Shown piece by piece: positions 7,907 through 15,762 of a stretch of 64,000 nt of DNA. The DNA comes from an uncultured Lachnospiraceae bacterium (GTDB lineage Bacteria > Bacillota > Clostridia > Lachnospirales > Lachnospiraceae), in assembly GCA_902789175.1 (NCBI GenBank), contig CADANF010000012.1, forward strand, positions 1-64,000, in the 5' to 3' direction. Position 1 is the stretch's first letter, and each line of letters begins with the position of its first letter. Both the position numbers and the translations under genes were made by a program. A model generated the notes under the pieces. The model worked only from the letters and a program-made list of their open reading frames with translations. It ran no database searches and was not told the DNA's origin.

Positions 7907-8969
7907 TATCTGATTCCTTTCTGCGAATAATTATCCTTGAGAAGGGTTTATGTAGTTTTCCGTTTTGGTCCCTATAAATAGGATTTCCAGCTCTAAAAGA
8001 TTTGTTTTCTTTAAAAAGAGCATCCTTCTCATCATCGGATAGATTTGCACTCATTCCGATACTTTTTCCAAGTTCACTTTCTGCTAGACCAATAATTTCA
8101 AATTGGTCTGGATTATATTTTTCAAGGAAACTATCAGGAACGCCCATATTCCCATAATAGTCCATTGGGATTTCAGCAACCTTTCCAACATCTATCGCAT
8201 CATAATTTATATACTTGATATATTCATCTTCATTATATTTGCGATACATTATCAATTCTTCGTGCCTTTTTGTTATATCAAGATTGGTATACCAAAGTAC
8301 ATTTCCGAATTTCTGTGTTGTACCGTCAGGCTTCAAAAATTCCTTAACATGATTATATCCAATCCAAAACTTATCGTTTTGGATTAATGGAAATATCTCT
8401 TTATAATGCAATGCATTTTGATTTCCAATGATAAGAAATTTCTTATCATATTCCATCAGAGAGTTGATATAATCTCTAAACAGACTAAAAGGTGGGTTTG
8501 TAACAACAATATCAGCCTGCTTTAAATATTCCACGCATTCTGCAGAACGGAAATCGCCTTCGCCTTCTAGCTTTTTTACTCCTCGTTTTTTCGATGTTAA
8601 GAGTTTTTCAATATCATCATCGGAAACACCTCTACCATTTGCCATTGGAACTTCTGTTATATCCATAACATAGCCATGACCTCTTTTTACAGGTTCATCA
8701 AGATAATCAAATATAGTCATTTGTGTTCCGACGACAGGCGAAGAAGTATATGATGTACATATAAGTCTTTTCAATCCTAAATAATTAAAGTTCTTTAGAA
8801 AGAACTTGCAGAAATTAGATTCAAAAGGGTCATCACAATTACAAAGAACTGTTTTATTTTTAAAGTGTTCTTCATAATGATTCAATTCAGCCTGAATATC
8901 TTCATAACGAGTATAAAATTCATCGTTCTTTGCATCTTTTGCTGCATTCAAGCTAGAATTCTTAGCCAT
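7896..8969 (-). CDS. EcoRI-family adenine-specific DNA methyltransferase, copy A
   Basis: 357 residues of the EcoRI-methylase family (N6-adenine). The catalytic motif NPPFSLFRDY lies near residue 155 within VVTNPPFSLF, and the start has the family pattern (KNDEFYTRYEDIQAEL, then LCNCDDPFESNF). I take the ATG at 8969 because AAAGGAG lies nine bases upstream; the ATG at 8978 abuts that site. It overlaps the end of copy B by 8 bases and the nuclease start by 11, giving a tightly coupled three-gene operon. The N-terminal 200 residues are nearly the same as copy B, while the part after about residue 195 differs and may set DNA specificity. Confidence 0.88.
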   Translation of the reverse strand: MAKNSSLNAAKDAKNDEFYTRYEDIQAELNHYEEHFKNKTVLCNCDDPFESNFCKFFLKNFNYLGLKRLICTSYTSSPVVGTQMTIFDYLDEPVKRGHGYVMDITEVPMANGRGVSDDDIEKLLTSKKRGVKKLEGEGDFRSAECVEYLKQADIVVTNPPFSLFRDYINSLMEYDKKFLIIGNQNALHYKEIFPLIQNDKFWIGYNHVKEFLKPDGTTQKFGNVLWYTNLDITKRHEELIMYRKYNEDEYIKYINYDAIDVGKVAEIPMDYYGNMGVPDSFLEKYNPDQFEIIGLAESELGKSIGMSANLSDDEKDALFKENKSFRAGNPIYRDQNGKLHKPFSRIIIRRKESDNED

Positions 8970-10032
8970 TATTTCCATCTCCTTTTGCTTTTATAACAAT
9001 ACGGTCATACATTCTTTTACCTTGAATATAGAATCTTCCTGACTTTTTCTTTCCGTTAATCATAATCGGTTTTGCTAAATCACCGCTTATTCCTACAATT
9101 TCAAATTGATTTGGATTAAATTTGTTCAAGAAGGTTATAGGAACACCCATTTCTCCTTTATAATCACAAGGTATTTCGGTGGTTTTATTTATATTGATAG
9201 CTTCGTAATTGTCATAATTTGGATAATCTTCCTCAGAACCATAGTATTTTCGATATAAATCAAGTTCTTCATGTCGTTTATTGTGGTCAAGATTTGTAAG
9301 CCACAAACAATTGTTTGTCGAAACTATCCGTTCACCATTTTCGCTAATACGAGCTTCAGTGCCATATAATTCATAACTATCAGGAACTATGAATCCTGAA
9401 ATCCATCTTCCCATTCCAGTTCCAAGCCAAACTTTATTGTCTTTAATGAGCGGAAATATCTCTTTGTACGTTATCGCATTAATATTTCCAATAATCAAGA
9501 ACTGCTTATCATACTCAATAAGAGTTGCAACATATTCTCTGAATAAACTAAATGGAGGATTAGTAACAACGATATCTGCTTGCTTAAGATATTCGAGACA
9601 TTCGTCAGAACGGAAATCGCCATCTCCTTCGAGTTTTTTTACTCCTCTTTTTGGAGACTTAAGCAATTTTTCAATATCGTCATCAGAAACACCTCTACCA
9701 TTTGCCATTGGAACTTCTGTTATATCCATAACATAGCCATGACCTCTTTTTACAGGTTCATCAAGATAATCAAATATGGTCATCTGTGTTCCCACAATAG
9801 GTGATGAAGTATATGATGTACAGATAAGTCTTTTCAACCCTAGATAATTAAAGTTCTTTAGAAAGAACTTGCAAAAGTTTGATTCAAAAGGGTCATCACA
9901 ATTGCAAAGAACAGTTTTGTCCTTAAAGTGTTTCTCATAATTGTTCAACTCTTTTTGAATATCTTCATAAAGAGTATAGAACTCATCTTTTTTATTGCTC
10001 TTTGCTGCTGTAAGAACATCCTGTCTTGGCAT
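8962..10032 (-). CDS. EcoRI-family adenine-specific DNA methyltransferase, copy B
   Basis: 356 residues, a paralogue of the gene downstream. It has the same N-terminal layout (KKDEFYTLYEDIQKEL, LCNCDDPFESNF) and catalytic NPPFSLFREY. From about residue 195 to 270 it carries a different segment (including GTGMGRWISGF and VPDSYELYGTE). Homology resumes near EIP-DY-G-MGVP and NP-QFEI. Nucleotide identity with copy A is very high at an offset of 1063 bases, so the pair arose by recent duplication or is being homogenised. The start overlaps the stop of the small RHH gene (TAATG). The recognition sequence cannot be deduced. Confidence 0.88.
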   Translation of the reverse strand: MPRQDVLTAAKSNKKDEFYTLYEDIQKELNNYEKHFKDKTVLCNCDDPFESNFCKFFLKNFNYLGLKRLICTSYTSSPIVGTQMTIFDYLDEPVKRGHGYVMDITEVPMANGRGVSDDDIEKLLKSPKRGVKKLEGDGDFRSDECLEYLKQADIVVTNPPFSLFREYVATLIEYDKQFLIIGNINAITYKEIFPLIKDNKVWLGTGMGRWISGFIVPDSYELYGTEARISENGERIVSTNNCLWLTNLDHNKRHEELDLYRKYYGSEEDYPNYDNYEAININKTTEIPCDYKGEMGVPITFLNKFNPNQFEIVGISGDLAKPIMINGKKKSGRFYIQGKRMYDRIVIKAKGDGNNG

Positions 10033-10205
10033 TATTTGCCACCACCTTTCATTTCTTCTTCATATTTTTCTTTAATCCATTGTGATAAAAGAGCGGAAGA
10101 AGTCATTTCATGTTTTATAGCCAATTCCTTGAGCTTTTCTTTATCATTAACGCTCAAAGAAACGGACATGACAGTTCTTTCAACAGCATCCTTACTCTTA
10201 GCCAT
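10032..10205 (-). CDS. small ribbon-helix-helix (CopG-like) protein
   Basis: 57 residues with VERTVMSVSLSVNDKEKLKELA, fitting a beta strand plus two helices of the RHH/CopG fold. GAAAGGAG sits seven bases before the ATG at 10205; the frame extends to 10226 but without a better start. It is the first gene of the methyltransferase-nuclease operon, with its stop overlapping the next start. It therefore probably acts as the operon's controller or as an antitoxin-like DNA-binding protein. DNA binding is inferred from the fold only. Confidence 0.65.
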   Translation of the reverse strand: MAKSKDAVERTVMSVSLSVNDKEKLKELAIKHEMTSSALLSQWIKEKYEEEMKGGGK

Positions 10206-10299
10206 AATAGTGCTCCTTTCGCACATGATTTTCTAAATAATATTTCAATAAAAATTATATAAAAATTATTGATGCTATTCAAGAATAAAGGATATGTTT

Positions 10300-10510
10300 T
10301 ATACGCTTTTTTATGTCATTTAATAGCTAAATAATTACAATTAAATAGTAATAAAATAGTTATTTATTGGCACTCTGGCATTAAATTACAATTAAATGCA
10401 CGTAAATAAGATAAAAACAGGATTTTAATAGCAATTAAATATCAGTTTTTATCCATGACGTAAAAAAATAGGTATTTAATGACAATTTAACTGCCATTAA
10501 ATACCTATTA
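10300..10510. repeat. AT-rich intergenic region with repeated CAATTAAAT motifs
   Basis: The 300-base gap between the RHH operon and the relaxase gene holds no gene. It contains three copies of CAATTAAAT (near 10340, 10389 and 10432) plus variants such as CATTTAAT, CATTAAAT and CAATTTAA, spaced about 40-50 bases apart. The last two arms belong to the terminator at 10461-10509. The repeats could be binding sites for the RHH protein encoded just left of them, or simply AT-rich drift. Confidence 0.45.
10461..10509 (-). terminator. terminator for the mobilization operon
   Basis: A perfect 13-bp inverted repeat TAGGTATTTAATG / CATTAAATACCTA (10469-10481 and 10495-10507, extendable by two A-T pairs) is followed on the minus strand by a run of seven T. 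It lies about 20 bases after the relaxase stop. The stem is AT-rich, so termination strength is uncertain. Confidence 0.6.
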
Positions 10511-10529
10511 AAATACAATTATTTATATA

Positions 10530-11879
10530 TTAAATTCCATAGTCTTCCTCATCATCAGGAAGTATGTCAAGAGGCATATTCATCTGCTCAACATCATGAT
10601 TGATTTTATCAATCAATTTTTGTTGATATGATTTTTGATAAGTGCTCTCAGATGCCTTATCAGCCATTTTTGAAGTTGTAGCCTTGCGGTGTGCCTTCAC
10701 AGGCTCTAAAACGTCTGTATGAAGCCCTGAACGTGTCTCAGGTACATTTGCTTGAGGATGACTCAAAAAGACTTTGTAAGCCTCTTGAGCACGTTCATAT
10801 GCATCTAAATCAAATTCACCATCATCTGAAAGATAAGCATATCCATTTTCGTAAGCCCAATCATTGAATTTATTAGCTTTTTCTTCCAGTTCTTTCTTCC
10901 CTGATTCAGAGATAACAGGAGCATCAGAAATAACCTCAGACTCATCATAATAAGCAGTAGCTTGATTATCATTCTGCTTCTCAGCAATCTTTTCATCAAG
11001 GGCTTTTGGCATATAATCTCCGCCAAGCTTATCACTTCTGATTTTCCTTTTACCTTTCGGAATCTCATCTTCCGATTTGATTTTGCTAGCATCTTGCATC
11101 GAATAAGTGAAATATTCACCATGTCTTTTGAGCGTTCCATTTCTTACAATTGTGACTCCACGGTCATTTAATTTGCTAAAAAAATCATCCCTTGATGTAG
11201 CTTCGTTCATTGCAAGTTTGATGCGACTTTTCAAATCATCTTCCCAAATGTAATGCGGAGCATCTTCTCCATTTTTGATTGCTTCTTGGTTCTCCTGACG
11301 CATCCTTCTAACGTGCCTAGAAACCTTATCTTTTGATAACTTTATTTGGCTCGTTTTATTATCAAAAATATCCTTATAATCCATATCAACATCGATGTAT
11401 TTTTTTGCAATTTCATCAGCACCTTTTGCAACATACGTAAATTTAGTTTGCTCATCAGAACAGCCTTTAAAATCTGTCATTGAAACGTTGTTCACAATAA
11501 TGTGACAGTGAAGTTTTCCACCTTCACCATCATTTTGAACACATATTAAAGTCTGTCTATTTGGGTAATATTTTTCTGCAAATTCTCTAGAAATCTCACC
11601 TGCAATAAGAGCAGAGTTTGGGTCTTTTGGGTCTAATTCTTGCTCACTAAAAGAGAGAACAATACGGCGAACTTGATTCTTATTTCTGCTTGAAGCACGA
11701 GACCAATATTCGTTCATTTGGTCAGCATAAGAAGGCGGCTGATTTGGAAACATTCCGACAGTAGTTACAAACAAATTTCGTTTCTCATTGTTGTTATGAC
11801 CTTTACTTTCTTTACCACCTAAAGCATAGTCAATAGCCGCTTTACCAAAAGCAGTTGCTGTTATTCGAGTATACGGCAT
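10530..11879 (-). CDS. relaxase / mobilization nuclease (MobA/VirD2-like)
   Basis: 449 residues. The relaxase domain occupies roughly the first 220 residues: an N-terminal MPYTRI start, RRIVLSFS, and the metal-binding HxHxxxN motif in LHCHIIVNN near residue 125. The C-terminal half is charged and helical, typical of relaxase tails. The protein should nick at oriT and lead the strand into a helper conjugation pore. Its start overlaps the end of mobC by 19 bases. The oriT-like hairpins lie just upstream of mobC, the standard arrangement. No coupling protein is encoded in the window. Confidence 0.9.
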   Translation of the reverse strand: MPYTRITATAFGKAAIDYALGGKESKGHNNNEKRNLFVTTVGMFPNQPPSYADQMNEYWSRASSRNKNQVRRIVLSFSEQELDPKDPNSALIAGEISREFAEKYYPNRQTLICVQNDGEGGKLHCHIIVNNVSMTDFKGCSDEQTKFTYVAKGADEIAKKYIDVDMDYKDIFDNKTSQIKLSKDKVSRHVRRMRQENQEAIKNGEDAPHYIWEDDLKSRIKLAMNEATSRDDFFSKLNDRGVTIVRNGTLKRHGEYFTYSMQDASKIKSEDEIPKGKRKIRSDKLGGDYMPKALDEKIAEKQNDNQATAYYDESEVISDAPVISESGKKELEEKANKFNDWAYENGYAYLSDDGEFDLDAYERAQEAYKVFLSHPQANVPETRSGLHTDVLEPVKAHRKATTSKMADKASESTYQKSYQQKLIDKINHDVEQMNMPLDILPDDEEDYGI

Positions 11880-12334
11880 AATTGCTCACCTACCTTCTTT
11901 GTAGCTTCTTCGTATCGGTTCATAATAGCGTCTAAATCTTTCGCAGGAAGACAGTCTTTTTTGATTTCTTCTTCCTCAGCCGCTTTCATCGCTATGTCAT
12001 CAAAATTACTTGAACCTGCATATTTTTTTTCGATATGTTTCAGTTTCAATTCTTGGTTATAATTGATACCAATTCGTTTCAACTCACTGCGAATTCCTTC
12101 CATTTCGGAATATAAGGCATATAGTGTTTTGTGATATTTTTCAGCATCATCATGTTCTACAAAATGAATTTTGGGAACATACCACAGAAGCCTTTTATCG
12201 ACTAAAAGTCTTAAAATTTCAGAATTACTTCTTCCGTTATTGGCAACTATTATATCTATCACAGACATAATCTCAGGGGAGAGTCTAATGCTAACAGGGA
12301 CGAGGGTGTTGGTTTCTTTTTCTTTATTATCCAT
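11861..12334 (-). CDS. MobC-like relaxosome accessory protein
   Basis: 157 residues. The N-terminal segment VPVSIRLSPEIMSVIDIIV resembles a ribbon-helix-helix DNA-binding unit, followed by a coiled helical region (YSEMEGIRSELKRIGINYNQELKL) like MobC proteins, which help the relaxase open oriT. AAAGGAG precedes the ATG at 12334; the open frame continues upstream to 12394 without a better start. It overlaps the relaxase gene, which supports joint function. Confidence 0.75.
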   Translation of the reverse strand: MDNKEKETNTLVPVSIRLSPEIMSVIDIIVANNGRSNSEILRLLVDKRLLWYVPKIHFVEHDDAEKYHKTLYALYSEMEGIRSELKRIGINYNQELKLKHIEKKYAGSSNFDDIAMKAAEEEEIKKDCLPAKDLDAIMNRYEEATKKVGEQLCRILE

Positions 12335-12356
12335 TTCAAAAACTCCTTTCCAAATA

Positions 12357-12575
12357 TGAGCGGTTGGTAAAAAGAGGGCAGAGCACGATTTCAACCGCAG
12401 AAAAAATGCAGGTAATGGGTTTGTATACGAAAAACGTATATCAAACCCTCAACCTGCTAGGGGACAGCCCTTTGGGCTTTCCCCTAGAACCCCTTTTAAC
12501 CGAAAACCGATGTATCTCCAAAAAGGAGATTCCGATCGGTTTTGGTAATTGCAAAAAACACTAGCAGAGCACGAG
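12357..12575. other. putative origin of transfer (oriT) with four hairpins
   Basis: The non-coding stretch between mobC and the next small gene is dense in dyads. These are GCGGTTG / CAACCGC (12360-12398), GGGTTTGTATACG with CGTATA-T-CAAACCC (12417-12448), CTAGGGGA / TCCCCTAG with an inner CAGCCC / GGGCTT (12457-12485), and ACCGAAAACCGAT / ATCGGTTTTGGT with inner ATCTCC / GGAGAT (12499-12546). A CAGAGCACGA direct repeat flanks the cluster (12379 and 12564). Position next to mobC-mobA and this structure fit an oriT. The nick site is not identified. Confidence 0.65.
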
Positions 12576-12582
12576 GGTTGAA

Positions 12583-12888
12583 TTATTGCAGAGCCGAAGT
12601 TGGAGCAACAGGTGTTGTAGCATTTTGAGACTTCTGAGGTTCTGCATCTAATTCTGTTTTTGCTTTTGAAAGAATCGAATCAAAGTTTGAAACGATGTCT
12701 TTTACAGCTTTTTTGAGAACAGCGTCATCAGCAGAAACTACTTTTTCTTGAAAAGCTTTCTTCTTAAATTCTTTCTCAAAAGCACTTGTAATAATATCAA
12801 GCTTCTGACCTTTTAAAGCATCAGCTTGTTCAATAAGTCTAGCGATATCACGCTGCAAATCCGTGTAAGTCTTTTTTGATTTTGACAT
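12583..12888 (-). CDS. small hypothetical protein of the mobile element
   Basis: About 101 residues, starting MSKSKKTYTDLQRDIARLIEQADALKG, with strongly helical, lysine/glutamate-rich content and a low-complexity Pro/Thr/Ala end (TTPVAPTSAL). The ATG at 12888 has AGGTAGG upstream; the open frame extends to 12909. No family is recognised. It sits between the primase gene and the oriT region in the same orientation, so it may be a replication or relaxosome accessory factor. Function unknown. Confidence 0.6.
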   Translation of the reverse strand: MSKSKKTYTDLQRDIARLIEQADALKGQKLDIITSAFEKEFKKKAFQEKVVSADDAVLKKAVKDIVSNFDSILSKAKTELDAEPQKSQNATTPVAPTSALQ

Positions 12889-12948
12889 AATTTTGTACCT
12901 ACCTTTCATTTGATACTCTGGCTCGTTTGGGAGCCAGAGCGTTAGTTT

Positions 12949-14613
12949 TTATTCTTCATTTGAATCATCTGTGGAGCCAATTCTTAAAATGCCTCTGTAT
13001 CTATCTGCTAAAACAGGTATAGCAAGTAAGTCCTTATTTCTGCCTTTATGAGTTGTACTCATCCACTCCTTTAGGTCATACTCAACGATAAGGGGTTCAG
13101 GACCATTCATGTTGTTTTGCGAAACTCTGATTTGCTTTCTTTTATCCTCACAAAACCAATTCCTATCATTTCTAATAACTGCTAATAAATCATTAGTGAA
13201 TGTTGATTTTCCAATGACAGTACCTGATGGATTATTCTTTCTGAACCATGCTGTAAACAAGTCATATAAAAATGGGAATGGAAGCAAATCCCACTTGAAT
13301 TCATCACGAAGCTCATTCCAAAATTGTCTCACAGGGTCGTTGTACTCTTTATATTCTTCAAGAGCGATTTTGCAGGACTCAGGTTCAGATAACTTATAAA
13401 AATTAGTCTCAAGAGCCTTCTTCATTACATACTCAAGAACTTCCTCTCTATGCAGGTAGTCATTCTTTATTTCAGGTATCTCTATACCTGTAAAGCATTT
13501 GGTCATTGGAATGAAAAGCTGTCTTCTGAAGAATGAATCAGATTTATCTTTTATTCTTGGCAAGTCATTCAAACACTGAACCACAAAGAGATGAGGTCTA
13601 TACTTTATTGGGTCTTTATTTTTTCGGTCTATGTAGACCATGTCAGATGTGATAACAGCTTTCAAGTTTGCAGCCTTATCCAAGTAACCTCCAACATCGT
13701 TTTCATCAGTTATGATTGCAGATTTTCCTATCAGCTGAGTCAATGCAAACCGTTCTGAAAAATCTGTAAGAGCAATAGAACAATGTGCTTCGTCACCAAG
13801 TAGAGAACGCCACATTTCAACTAAAGTTCCTTTGCCATTGGCACCAGTGCTACTCATAAGAAATGCACCCATATTCCATCTAACATGTGGTCTAAGGAGT
13901 GCTGATGTAATTTCCCAAAACAGATTTACAATCGCAGGGTCATCATTCAAATCAGACATCCATGTTTCCACTTCCCAATCCTCACCATTTGGCATTGTGA
14001 TTATGGGGCTTACAGCGTTAGGATTATAATTCACGCATGATTTTGTGAGGAATACATAATCAGGTGTGAAAGCTTCAAGTTCTTTTGTGTCGTAATGAAA
14101 AATGCCGTTATTAACAGCAATCAAATCTTTGTCATCGGTAGCACCGACTATGTCATCCCCAGACATATCAAACAGATAATCTTTAACGATACGTTTGTCT
14201 TTTGGTGTGATGCCTTCATCAACAAAATCTATCATTTCATTTACAATCAAATCTTCAGTACGATATAAACCACGATATTTTTCATATTTACCATTTGAAA
14301 TATTGATGACAACATCATTGATATAAATACCAAAAATGACACCATATTCTGTATCTTCACTTACACGAATTTTCCGTGTTTTGAAAACGAAATTTATAAT
14401 GCGTGCAACTTGGTATACTGTGATGTTATCTTCCAATTTCCACCAATTCTTTTTATCAGTAGGGAATTCGTTAATATTTCGCTCTTGATATTTTTGATTA
14501 GTAATACCAAGTAATTTATTTCTAGCATCTTTGATACTGTCGAGTGATGTGAATTTGTAATTTGATAGGAATTCATTTGTTGCGGCACATATAACATCTA
14601 GTTTAGTTAACAT
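12949..14613 (-). CDS. phage/plasmid primase-helicase, P4 family C-terminal type (SF3)
   Basis: 554 residues. The SF3 helicase core includes Walker A in STGANGKGTLVEMW (near residue 257), Walker B-like SAIITDENDV, and the sensor region FVVQCLNDLPRI with DSFFRRQLFIPM, as in P4 alpha-type proteins. The N-terminal part resembles the D5-N/primase-associated region and lacks a clear catalytic primase motif. Such proteins start replication of phage satellites and mobile elements at iteron origins. One lies about 700 bases away at 15316-15606. It is in one operon with the excisionase-like gene just upstream. Confidence 0.88.
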   Translation of the reverse strand: MLTKLDVICAATNEFLSNYKFTSLDSIKDARNKLLGITNQKYQERNINEFPTDKKNWWKLEDNITVYQVARIINFVFKTRKIRVSEDTEYGVIFGIYINDVVINISNGKYEKYRGLYRTEDLIVNEMIDFVDEGITPKDKRIVKDYLFDMSGDDIVGATDDKDLIAVNNGIFHYDTKELEAFTPDYVFLTKSCVNYNPNAVSPIITMPNGEDWEVETWMSDLNDDPAIVNLFWEITSALLRPHVRWNMGAFLMSSTGANGKGTLVEMWRSLLGDEAHCSIALTDFSERFALTQLIGKSAIITDENDVGGYLDKAANLKAVITSDMVYIDRKNKDPIKYRPHLFVVQCLNDLPRIKDKSDSFFRRQLFIPMTKCFTGIEIPEIKNDYLHREEVLEYVMKKALETNFYKLSEPESCKIALEEYKEYNDPVRQFWNELRDEFKWDLLPFPFLYDLFTAWFRKNNPSGTVIGKSTFTNDLLAVIRNDRNWFCEDKRKQIRVSQNNMNGPEPLIVEYDLKEWMSTTHKGRNKDLLAIPVLADRYRGILRIGSTDDSNEE

Positions 14614-14625
14614 CTAATACACCTC

Positions 14626-14874
14626 CTAAAGTTCGGAGACATCAGCAAGATATCGCTCAAATTTTTCTCGGTGAATAAAATTTTTTTTCTGACCTTTCAT
14701 CTTCACCACAAAATCACAATCGGGCTTGTTGATAATTGTGTAAAGCTGGTTATAAGCTATACCACTCAAAGCACTCGCTTCAGGTACTGTTAAGAATATC
14801 TTTTCGCTGATTCTAACTTGGTTTTTTAAACTCATTAGATTGGAGAGTTCATTTTTGTCTTTTTTTGTATTCAT
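14626..14874 (-). CDS. excisionase-like helix-turn-helix protein
   Basis: 82 residues. The segment TVPEASALSGIAYNQLYTIINKPDC followed by VVKMKGQKKNFIHREKFERYLA matches the MerR-like winged HTH of Tn916-type Xis and 'excisionase family' proteins. GAAAGGAAGG precedes the ATG at 14874. It is the first gene of the primase operon. It may direct excision by the serine recombinase, or regulate the operon. A structured leader with a terminator-like hairpin lies directly upstream. Confidence 0.72.
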   Translation of the reverse strand: MNTKKDKNELSNLMSLKNQVRISEKIFLTVPEASALSGIAYNQLYTIINKPDCDFVVKMKGQKKNFIHREKFERYLADVSEL

Positions 14875-14902
14875 AGTGACCTTCCTTTCTGAATTTGATA
14901 AT

Positions 14903-14966
14903 AAAAAAAGAGGATATGAACAGTAGTGGTTGTAAGTAACCAACTACTGCCCATATCCTCAGAATT
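14903..14966 (-). promoter_or_regulatory. leader hairpin / probable attenuator before the excisionase gene
   Basis: On the minus strand GAGGATATG...CATATCCTC plus CAGTAGT...ACTACTG and a short GGTT / AACC form a long, nearly continuous stem, directly followed by CTTTTTTT and then, 20 bases on, the gene's ribosome binding site. A second small stem (GGTGG / CCACC, 14973-14996) precedes it. A terminator between promoter and first gene suggests attenuation of the replication/excision operon. The + strand side also ends in TTTTTT. Confidence 0.6.
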
Positions 14967-15090
14967 TTTTAAGGTGGGTCTGCGATGCCTTCCACCGTCA
15001 CAGTTATAAAAGCGTAAAGTATATTTAATTTCTTCTAACATATTATCATAGTATCTAACTGTTTACAACACAAAAATATAAGAAAATTAT

Positions 15091-15118
15091 CTACGTGCTT
15101 CTCGTGTCCCACCAAAAG
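15091..15118 (+). other. internal attachment-like sequence
   Basis: ACGTGCTTCTCGTGTCCCAC followed by CAAAAGG resembles the rlmD junction at 6395-6422 (ACGTGCGTCCTCTTGTCCCA then CCAACAGG). Translated, it still reads VLLVSHQK, close to CVLLSHQQ in rlmD. It lies in the non-coding middle of the element. It may be a leftover attachment site from an older or nested element. Confidence 0.4.
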
Positions 15119-15315
15119 GGGGATAAAAAAAGAAGCGATGAACTAATCACCGCTTCCTAGACTAATGAACTAAACACGAGTCATATAGCCTGAATTCCTA
15201 TAAATATTTTATCAAAAATCACAGAGTAAATCAATTGAAACACTGATAAAATAAGGGTTTTTCTATATATTTTTAATCGCAAATCACACCTGAAAAAGAA
15301 GTGAGATAAAACTGA

Positions 15316-15606
15316 TGTCACCAAATGTCACAAAAATTGTCACCACGATTTTTAGCTGTATTGAATACGTCAAACCCTTGATTTTACAGGCTTTGATGCA
15401 CTTGTCACCAATGTCACCAATTTTTTTAAAAACTCCATCTATATATATGAAAATCACAGAAAAAATAAAAAAGTTATTTTTTGTGGTGACATTGGTGACA
15501 TTCATATATTTTTCTTAAAAAACCTTATAAAATCAGGGTTTCTACTTATAAAAGTCGTCACCAAAGCTGTCACCAAACATATTTTTTGTCACCAAAATTG
15601 GTGACA
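15316..15606. repeat. iteron array, candidate replication origin
   Basis: Eleven copies of TGTCACCAA or close variants lie within 291 bases. Direct copies start near 15316, 15326, 15338, 15403, 15412, 15556, 15568 and 15587; inverted copies (TTGGTGACA or GTGGTGACA) start near 15483, 15492 and 15598. The sequence between them is very AT-rich. No convincing gene overlaps. Iterons beside a P4-type primase-helicase gene are the known layout of satellite-phage origins, so I infer an origin and binding sites for that protein. The rest of 14967-15762 holds only short dyads (for example TGAGATT...AATCTCA around 15690-15730). Confidence 0.7.
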
Positions 15607-15762
15607 TTTTGTAGTTCTCGCTCTTTTTTCTGTGATTTTCGATTGGTGGAGCCACTCATCCCTTTACTTTTACTCAAACCTTTCATCTGTGAGATTACAG
15701 CCTAACGGCTGCGGTTTGAATCTCAGAACTAAGAATCACAATGAAAGGAATGGTATATCTAT

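Noticed and set aside
6737-14874. Integrated prophage interpretation of the element
   Set aside because: A P4-like primase and XRE/KilA-N-like genes occur in phages, but there are no capsid, tail, terminase or lysis genes, whereas relaxase, MobC and oriT-like hairpins point to a mobilizable element.
15284-15518. Open frames on both strands across the iteron region
   Set aside because: Both are shadows of the repeat array, with low-complexity translations and no start signals; the repeats explain the sequence better.
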